This document shows, one piece after another, positions 56,605 through 64,000 of a DNA stretch of 64,000 nt; within the stretch, counting starts at the first letter, position 1, and the number at the start of each line of letters is the position of its first letter. The position numbers and the translations under genes were made by a program. The DNA is from Epiperipatus broadwayi (Eukaryota > Onychophora > Udeonychophora > Euonychophora > Peripatidae), in NCBI GenBank assembly GCA_028023455.1, contig JAQFVV010006453.1:471001-535000 (forward strand). Direction: 5' to 3'. The notes below the pieces were generated by a model. The model saw nothing but the letters and a program-made list of their open reading frames with translations, had not been told where the DNA came from and made no database searches.

Positions 56605-56646
56605 TGCTTACTGATGAAAGCCATGAACTAAAAAGTAGTCTGGGGA
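56605..56646 (+). ncRNA. Hammerhead-like motif, right arm
   Basis: CTGATGA at 56611-56617, AAAA in place of GAAA, GTC at 56638-56640, then TGGGGA. Four stem I pairs remain (two G-U). Confidence 0.55.
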
Positions 56647-56759
56647 TATTGGCTGAGTAGGCACTAGATAGGAATTTTATGCACAAGCTTCTGGAATTAA
56701 TTGATTATTCTGGCTTGCACTGTGTGGCAGTACTGTATGGAGAGTTTTGTCCATTTCAA

Positions 56760-58310
56760 ACTCTCACATTATCAATAAAAAGTATTATACATACCATTAT
56801 CAAAGAAATGGAATATGTAAATTAAATACTTACATAATTGTTAGCATATTTAAATATTATCTATCCAATATAGAAACTACATACAATATTCTGCTGCCAT
56901 TATTAGAATTGTGAATTTATATGGAAACATCCAAAGCATGCTTAGCATGGGAAACCCTTTATAAATTTAGAATATTTTCCTGCTAGACATGCAAAGTGCT
57001 GTTTAAATATAGAATAATATTATTTAGATAAGCCCATTTTATTTTATTATATAATTTTTCCATTGAGATTTTATATTACTATTTGTGCTTCAGTATTTCT
57101 TTTCTTTTATTGAAACCAATTTCTGATTCCATTCATTACAATTAACTTCATATTTACAACCATTAATACAGATTGATTCATGTCTTGTAACATTTTCTGT
57201 AAACAATTGTCAAACAGTTATAAATATTATTTACACATAAATATTGGGTCAAGTATATACAGTGCAACCTACAATCTTATTGGCATTGTTTAATATTATT
57301 AAGAAAGGATAAATATATAAAGAAGTCTAACTTAATGTTGCTAACTATATTGTGTTTTATTTAACATATATTTAACTAAACATTTGGTTAAAAATTGAAA
57401 TAACATTGGAAATAGGCATACTATCAGATAGTGGAGATGTGCATAACAAACCTCATTAAAGATTTGAAGTGTAAATATATGTTATTAAAATAAAGAAAAT
57501 ATGTGGTGAGAAAAAAGTATTAAGAATAAACATTTGACATAAATATATAAAAAGTTAGTTAACTAATGCAAAACATGTAATAAAGTTAGAACAGAAATTA
57601 CTATAGCTAAAAAGATGTTCTTCTATCTATTGAAAAAAGATTATTGAGAGTTTATTTTTGAAGTGTAGTCGCAATTAAACAGAAATATGGATATTAGGAA
57701 TAATAAGAAAAAATACCAGACTTTGTACAAGTATTGGAAAGTAAGTAAAAAATATTAAAATTTTTTTATAAAAATAAATTGGATTGGGAATGTACTTAAA
57801 AGTAGAAGAAATATAAAAAATATGTTGGATAAAAATTAGAGATTATTATGAAAAGCCTTTTTTAAAAACAAATTGATTAATAATTTTAATAATGAGAATA
57901 ATTATAATTATTTATAAAGTAAAACAAGAGGTAGTAAGATTTTGGTAGAGGTGGTTCACTTTGGTGTTTGAATCTGCCATTTGGTAGGTAACTAATGATA
58001 TTTTATCTTATCATGGACAATCAATAATAAGTGAAATTTTGCTTATATATTATTTAAATGTTTCAAAAATGTGTGATGGAATGAACATATTACAAATATT
58101 GTTTTTCTGAACGTTTATGATAATAGTATTTTAGTTGTATTTATATATTGAACTATTTCCATAATCTAATATCAAGTATTGACTGTATTTAGAAAAATTT
58201 CAACTTTATTTAAATTTTCCAATTACACTCAACTGTTAGTAATAGCATACAGGTTAGTACATGCACAATGTTTCAAAAGGTATTATTCTCCTCTCTTCTT
58301 CACGTGTTAC
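56760..58310. other. AT-rich DNA, nothing recognised
   Basis: About 1.55 kb without a supportable feature. Confidence 0.5.
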
Positions 58311-58314
58311 TGGC

Positions 58315-58425
58315 CTGACTAGTGAGAATATTAGCATGGGAATTAAACTTGGACTCTTAAATTCTTGAATATTGTATCCTAAGGTAATACTATGACCAAT
58401 TGAGTCATGCTAACATAACATTGTA
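58315..58425 (-). repeat. tRNA-like SINE head or tRNA pseudogene, minus strand
   Basis: The reverse complement reads TTAGCATGACTCAATTGGTCATAG (A-box-like GACTCAATTGGTC), a plausible anticodon arm, and AAGTTTAATTCCCATGC (decayed B-box). Arm pairing is poor, so a functional tRNA is unlikely. Confidence 0.4.
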
Positions 58426-58429
58426 TACA

Positions 58430-61400
58430 CCAACATCTAGATCTTCTCTGAATCAAATTATTTTCTTTTACATAACTATTATATATGTACATATATAATG
58501 TTAATTTTACCTTTGTCCATAAAGCTAAATATCCAGTTATATAGTTGCTTAGTATTAAAAAAGATTCGATAGTATTCCTACATTATTATTGCCTAATATT
58601 TTCATGTTCATATATTATTTGAGCCAATTTATTGCAACTATTATAATTTTTAATAGTTCTAAATTATTTTAATTGTTTATATGTAATGCTTTAAACCCAT
58701 AAGTAACTGTGTGATTTTAAAATGCTTAGTTTTAGGGATATCATTATCCTGCAATATTAGTAAATTAATTGTAAAAACATTAAGAGTAAATCACCTCACT
58801 ATTAATTATTAGTGTGTTAAAAGTCAATATTAGAGTTAAAATCTAAAGACAAGTTTAAATATTTAATGTTAAACTATTTTATTTAAACAGTTTGTTAATA
58901 AGGACTAGACCTTATTGAATAATAATTGTGATAAAAATTAGTTTAAATAATTTTTAAACTAGTTAATGAAGAAGATAAATAATTAATTTTATTAATTAAG
59001 CTATCTATTTTTTATAATTAAAGAATGCATTAAGGTGTGAGAATGCATGGATTGTAAATTTTTATCTTAACTTCCTTGTAAGTAGAATGTTAAAAATTAT
59101 TTTTAAAAGTCTTTGTTTTAAAAAGTATTATTCAAAAATGTTCTGGGAGCTTAAATCAGCTAAAGAATATAAACAAATGCATAATCATTTTCTTTTTTAA
59201 TTTATCATCGTATTATGATAATATTATACTGTACAATATATGGTTTAAAGAATGTAAGTATATTTAAAAGAATAATGTAAGATAATAGTATATTTGAAAT
59301 AATGTAATATGTTATGTAATATTTTGTTTTGTTTTTATTATATTACATTCTTGGTTTTTTAAATATAATTTATTTTAAAGTTGTAATAATTAATTAATGT
59401 CTAGACAGGTATGTAAATTAATTAATTTTTAGTATTTTTTCTAGGCTACTAATTAATTAGTAGAGTTTAATAACTACAGGTCAAAAGTGAGTAAACTGGA
59501 TGTTAATTTCATTCATTAAAAAATCAGTTGTATGATGTCTTTTATAAATAAAACTAGTAAACCCACTATCACACACTTGCTTACTTGTTTTTCAGTTACT
59601 TCTTTCTTCATTTAATTGTTAAATTTTATTAAATTTTAACTGCTTATAATAAATTTTTGTTTATTTTAAAAGTTAAAATATGAATTGCTAAATAATTTTG
59701 ACCAGGCTCAGATTTAAGCTGAAATTTTCAATACTTGAAATTTACATTGCAATGAAATATGATGGAAAAAATCAACAAAATATTTAACAATAGTTAAATT
59801 ATTTTTACCTTGATAGATTTCTGCACAAGGCATCATTTTTCTGTAAGAACTTTTATTGATTCTAATTTACTTGTTAGAAATAAATGATATAAGTTAAACT
59901 TATTCTATATGGAAATAGTAAGAATGCTAAAAACTTTAGACTTTAATTATTTATTAAGCAGTTTTATTGAAGAGAAAAATATTTTGCCAAAAAGGAACAC
60001 ATTTTGAAAGGCAGTTTTCTTTGGATTTATCATTTTGAAATGATAGACTATTATATTTCAGATTGTAGAACCTGCCTTATAATAGATGAAATTTATAAAT
60101 GTGTTAATAAAATTTAGTTATGCACTACAAGAAAATATTTAGTTTAGTCCAACGTAATATTTCATTGAATCATTAAAATGTATATTAATTATATGTGAAG
60201 GATGAATGACTTTTTAAAATTATTATAATACATATTTCATTACTCAGAAACTTTGATTTTGAAAAGAAAAAATGTTAATATTTGTTTATTTAACAAAATA
60301 AATTATTTTAAATGCTATTACATTTTAAAAAAATGTTTTTACTATAAAAATTCATGGGGCAGAGAGCAAGCTATTCAGTCACTGAAAATCATCATATTGA
60401 ATTTAACAAAGCAAAAAAAAATTTTTTTTCTAAAATTAATAAAGTTAAATTTATTGACTTTTATTCTTTTATAGAAGCATATTCTCTTATGCTATACAAT
60501 TGAAGATATTAATGAACAATATAATCAGATTTATTATCTTAGTTGTACTTATTTTGAAATATATTTTGTGAAAGTTAAATGGCCCTATATATGTTTTGTG
60601 CTAGTGTTTATGTGAAAGGTTATTACTTAATGTTCATGTTAAAAGCTTTACATGTAGTTTAAATTTTGATATATTTAAATAAGTTGGCAAAATCTCCAGT
60701 GATTTCAGAATGCCATTTGCAGTGATTATGGTATCATTTTAAGTCTCAATATTTTATGCTACTGTAATATGCTACATATTTCTTTTATTTTATGCATTGC
60801 TATTTGATATAGTTTTATAAATTGTTATAAGTTGCATTTATTCAAAAGAATTATTGTATTTTAAAAGCTTTATATTTAATCATTTTTTATGAAATTATTT
60901 ATTTTAATATATATGCTAATGATAAATATAGTACAAACTGATATACAATCTATTGCTTATTTTTATGCCATAACATATTTTATTAATCTATATTTGGCAA
61001 TAATTATCGACTTTATTGACTTTGCATGTCAGTTTGTTGTTGTATTATTTAAGAGATTTTGGCCTTAGTCTCTCTTTTGTTTTTGATGCATATTCTTATC
61101 TTGCTATTGTTTTCAAAGAGATTGTGGCATTGTATCTTTCTGTCATGTCATATTTTCCATGAATTGTAATATTTTTTGTCTTATACTTAAGCATAAAATG
61201 CTGTATTTAAGGCAAATATTATTCTTATTGTATATTTTATGATTCATTCTCATTGTTTATATGTTTACAGATAAAGTCCTAGCTTACATATTGCCCTCAG
61301 ATGCATGAGTTCATACCATCACCTGCTTTGCCTTATTATCTCAAAAACATATTTATTTACAATGTACTTTTATATAAAGATATGTATTGCAGTACCAGGA

Positions 61401-63094
61401 CTTTATTCTGGCAATTGATATATTTTGTAGTACTGATTAATGTCATCTTATTTTTAGTTATGCTCTTGGTTAATCAGAGTGTAGGTTGTTATTGATTGGA
61501 TATGTAGATCTTGTGTTGATGTGCTTTACCAGTACTTCAGGATGTATACCCAATAACATTTCATTTATAAATAAAAGTTACGTATTTGGCAGAAATCTCC
61601 TTAAACAGTTATTTCACTGCTGGATTGGTGATATTTGAAAGATATTAAATACACTCATAATGGAATGGATGTGCTGTAAAATTGAGTACTTATTATAATA
61701 CCAATATTGACAAAATTTCATCAACCAGCAAATAACGATTTTTATTTAGTACTTATTATATTTTCATTCATGCATCTATAAACTGTATAGTTATATTTTT
61801 TTCATAATGGATTATACAATTAAGTATTTAAACAATTTACTCTGATCATATTGTAAAATATTAAAAGTGTATATGTGTCTTCATTGTCAAAAATAAATGT
61901 TTTTAATGTTAATTTTTTTTTCAGTGTTTCTCATCGTTCATATGTATATTATTCAGAAATCTAAATATTACAAAGTGTATCAAAATTTATTCTTAATTGA
62001 ATATATTAACAGTATATAAACAAATCTTTTTTGATAAGAGAGTCACTTTATTATAATGGCATCTCAAATGTAAAGAAAGCATCTAAGAAATGGGTTATTT
62101 TATTTTCTCATTGTTAAAAGAGTTGCTTTAATCAATTTCACTTGATAAAAGATCACTGATTTTGTATTGAAATGATTTTAATTTATTAAGAAAATTGCTT
62201 TTGATTCTTTATCATAAATTTAAATGATGTAATTGTTTAATTTACTTTCAAAAGTAGTGGTGTAGGATGTGTTCGTATGGTATCCTGTGCGGCCATAAAA
62301 TCCCGTATCTCCTTATTATATCTGAATGCTTTCCTAGTAAGTTTTTTATTCTATATTAACAGTGTATCATGTTTATTTTTCATTGTTAAATTATTATTAT
62401 TGTAAGTTAGAGAGATATTATCTTAAGGATAAGAGTATATCTCACTGTGTTTTTACTAGGATCTTATTCTTTGTCTAATATTCCTAAATTAAAAAAGAAG
62501 AATAAAGCTCATTAATTAAACTATTACTTAAAAGAACACATATTAAATTACAGAAGAGTGTTAATGAAATGAGAAATTATTTTAATTCAAACCAAAATTG
62601 TTTTAAGAAATATCACTGTAGTAAAACATAATAAGACATGTTTTTGTTTTTACAAAAATAATTTAATTATACATTTGATCATGATAGTAATTAGACTTTT
62701 CATGATTGTTAGATGTGTTATGATTGGAATAGGTTTTGAAGGTGGAGAATTTTAAGATCTGTTATATTTTATAAGAGTGAGCATAAGAAGTCTCCTCTTA
62801 AATTTTACTAAATGTTGCATGCATTTGCTTTAATAAGGCTTATTCATTGTTTTTATTTATTCTTATTTATCTTATTCTTGAGGCATATGGCATTCTGAAA
62901 CCCTCTGGGCTTAACCAATATTTTTATTTAATCTATCATATATATTTGAGATGGTCATTGATTGATTGTCTTTTGTAAGTTATAAATTTTGGCTTGCCCA
63001 ACATGTTGGTAATTGGAATATGAAGGGTTCTGGTCATGCAACCTGGTTATGTAAAATGGTTATCTATCATTATCATTTTTTTCTGCATTTTAGG

Positions 63095-63095
<1 letters not shown>
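58430..63095. other. AT-rich DNA, nothing recognised
   Basis: About 4.7 kb. Open frames at 60253-60474 and 61301-61495 are low-complexity or hydrophobic without family signature. No classified repeat seen by eye. It is the longest uninterrupted featureless part of the window. Confidence 0.5.
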
Positions 63096-63134
<39 letters not shown>

Positions 63135-63433
63135 TCGAATGTCACATGACATATATATATATAAAATCGAATGTCACATGACATATATATATATATATAT
63201 AGCTTGTATTTACAAATATGTAAAATTAAAAGTGTGCTAATAAGCTCTAAACAAGTTTTTTTTAATTTTTTTTATGATAAATGCTACTACAAGAGAAGGC
63301 ATGCTTGTATTTACAAATATGTAAAATTAAAAGTGTGCTAATAAGCTCTAAACAAGTTTTTTTAAATTTTTTTTATGATAAATGCTACTACAAGAGAAGG
63401 CATTCAAATCAACTTTATCTAAGATTGTCTCCA

Positions 63434-63476
63434 TTCCCAGATCAGTTTCAAGATATGGCTCTCTTCAGTGAGGAGC
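63434..63476 (-). ncRNA. Hammerhead-like motif, array unit 1
   Basis: Minus strand: stem I CTCA against TGGG, core CTGAAGA at 63462-63468 (fits CUGANGA), stem II GAG/CTT, GAAAC at 63445-63449, and ATC as the cleavage triplet (T-to-A drift from GTC). Confidence 0.55.
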
Positions 63477-63848
63477 TAGGACACCAGATTAAAAAACTAA
63501 CCCAACCTAAGCATTTATCTACTAGTTAGCTGTGAAGAAGATCTGAAGCATTTAGATATCTACATGTCTTAAAAGTCAGCTCTCCAACTGAAAAAATCAT
63601 ATGGGCTTAAACTTAATTCAGATACTCCATATATTAATAGGCTTAGTCATTTAATTTAGCCAAATCCCCAACAGCAAAATAATAATATAAAAAGTTGGAT
63701 GTCACATGATTTATATTTATATAGCTTGTATTTACAAATATGTAAAATTAAGAGCATGCTAATAAGATCTAAACAAGCTTTTTTAAAAGTTTTTTTTATA
63801 GGTGCTACTACAAGAGAAGGCATTCAAATCATCTTTATTTAGGATTGT

Positions 63849-63894
63849 CTCTATCCCAGACAGTTTCAAGCTATGGCTCTCTTCAGTGAGGAGC
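63849..63894 (-). ncRNA. Hammerhead-like motif, array unit 2
   Basis: Minus strand: core CTGAAGA at 63880-63886, stem II GAGC-CATA-GCTT (four pairs, one G-U), GAAAC, and GTC before TGGGATAG. Cleavage would fall between plus positions 63859 and 63858. It lies 418 bp from unit 1 in the same orientation. Confidence 0.6.
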
Positions 63895-63925
63895 TTGAAT
63901 TGGTTTTTTGAATCTAGTGTCCTAG

Positions 63926-63969
63926 CTTCTTACTGAAGAGAACCATAGATCAAAACCAGTCTGAGGATA
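63926..63969 (+). ncRNA. Hammerhead-like motif, inverted unit
   Basis: CTGAAGA at 63933-63939, AAAAC (G12 lost), CCAGTC, then TGAGGA. Decayed. Confidence 0.5.
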
Positions 63970-64000
63970 GGGACAATCCTAGATAAAGTTGATTTGAATA

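Larger units (their letters stand above)
55812..56757. mobile_element. Giant family A palindrome, ~950 bp, hammerhead block in each arm
   Basis: The segment ~55862-56263 is the reverse complement of ~56305-56757. The sequence between (GGCACTACTGTATGGAGAG, GCCTGTTTTAATAACAG) is itself the family terminus. Paired words include CCTATCTAATGCCTA, AGGCCACCTTTTATCTC (right arm GAGATAAAAGGTGGC), AACTCAGTTTAGTACCCATACATTTTGG and CCATAGCCACCA. The left arm lacks ~20 bases (the GGATTCCAG word) that the right arm keeps, which shows independent decay since duplication. The outer left flank 55812-55861 is a third copy of the terminus. No coding frame. Confidence 0.85.
63101..64000 (-). mobile_element. Tandem then inverted array of a hammerhead-bearing repeat, runs off the window
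   Basis: From a (TA)n tract the sequence runs TGTCACATGACATATATA (repeated twice, 63138-63190), then a 101 bp segment duplicated in tandem (63202-63302, 63303-63403: GCTTGTATTTACAAATATG ... ACTACAAGAGAAGGCAT), then a hammerhead block (63434-63476), a unique ~220 bp, a third copy of the GCTTGTATTTACAAATATG segment (63719-63820) and a second hammerhead block (63849-63894). After a short spacer the order inverts (63915-64000) with a plus-strand hammerhead block. The far end lies outside the window. Confidence 0.8.

Noticed and set aside
60253-60474. 73-codon Lys/Asn/Ile-rich frame
   Set aside because: Low-complexity translation of A/T-rich DNA with no motif.
63202-63403. CRISPR-like direct repeats
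   Set aside because: Only two 101 bp tandem units without spacers, in eukaryotic repeat DNA.

Overview
The window is a very A/T-rich stretch of animal nuclear DNA that I read as intergenic or deep-intronic, built almost entirely from transposable-element remnants. I found no convincing host protein-coding exon, no rRNA gene and no functional tRNA gene. Three things mark it as a metazoan genome, with a lophotrochozoan such as a mollusc or cephalopod as the best guess (inference, low confidence): the mix of RTE-type LINEs, a Penelope-like element, Merlin, hAT and Gypsy relics; several tRNA-derived SINEs; and many (TA)n tracts and foldback repeats.

Layout. 1-2390: AT-rich DNA with a ~500 bp foldback (1043-1542) and a 99 bp tandem duplication. 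2390-7400: minus-strand RTE LINE debris, internally duplicated, with a ~2.2 kb insertion that carries a SINE. 8870-13130: related AT-rich repeat units, one split by a nearly complete Gypsy-type LTR element (9312-12863). That element has TG...CA ends, a 5 bp target duplication, a polypurine tract, gag and protease relics, and no reverse transcriptase. 16324-17776: a 1453 bp Merlin/ISXO2-type DNA transposon with ~90 bp inverted ends and an exact 8 bp target duplication. 20300-22720: two head-to-head RTE fragments. 24100-25990: foldbacks and long (TA)n tracts. 26719-28165: two Penelope-like 3' halves, head to head, with a readable GIY-YIG domain. 31300-34900: a foldback, a SINE-like family, and an RTE copy interrupted by a 331 bp foldback. 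35791-36437: a ~650 bp palindrome. 36530-37430: a hAT transposase relic. 38700-42320: SINEs plus RTE and Penelope fragments. 42320-55800: mostly unassigned, with an RTE 3' end, a SINE and a 238 bp hairpin. 55812-56757: a ~950 bp palindrome. 63100-64000: a tandem, then inverted, repeat array that runs off the window.

The most notable signal is a short motif that recurs in several otherwise different short elements (14.5, 22.3, 30.4, 33.7, 35.9/36.3, 55.95/56.6 and 63.4-63.97 kb). Read on the right strand it has the parts of a type I hammerhead ribozyme: stem I, CUGANGA, stem II, GAAA, a tiny stem III, and a GUC cleavage site. The copy at 30394-30435 keeps every core residue. Two copies near 63.4-63.9 kb lie 418 bp apart in the same orientation, as expected for tandem 'retrozyme' units. 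Measurable insertions are flanked by 8-14 bp target duplications of variable length, which suggests copy-in by a retroelement enzyme rather than a cut-and-paste transposase. Several copies are folded back on themselves, so both strands carry the motif. The Penelope-like and RTE elements in the same window are candidate movers (inference).
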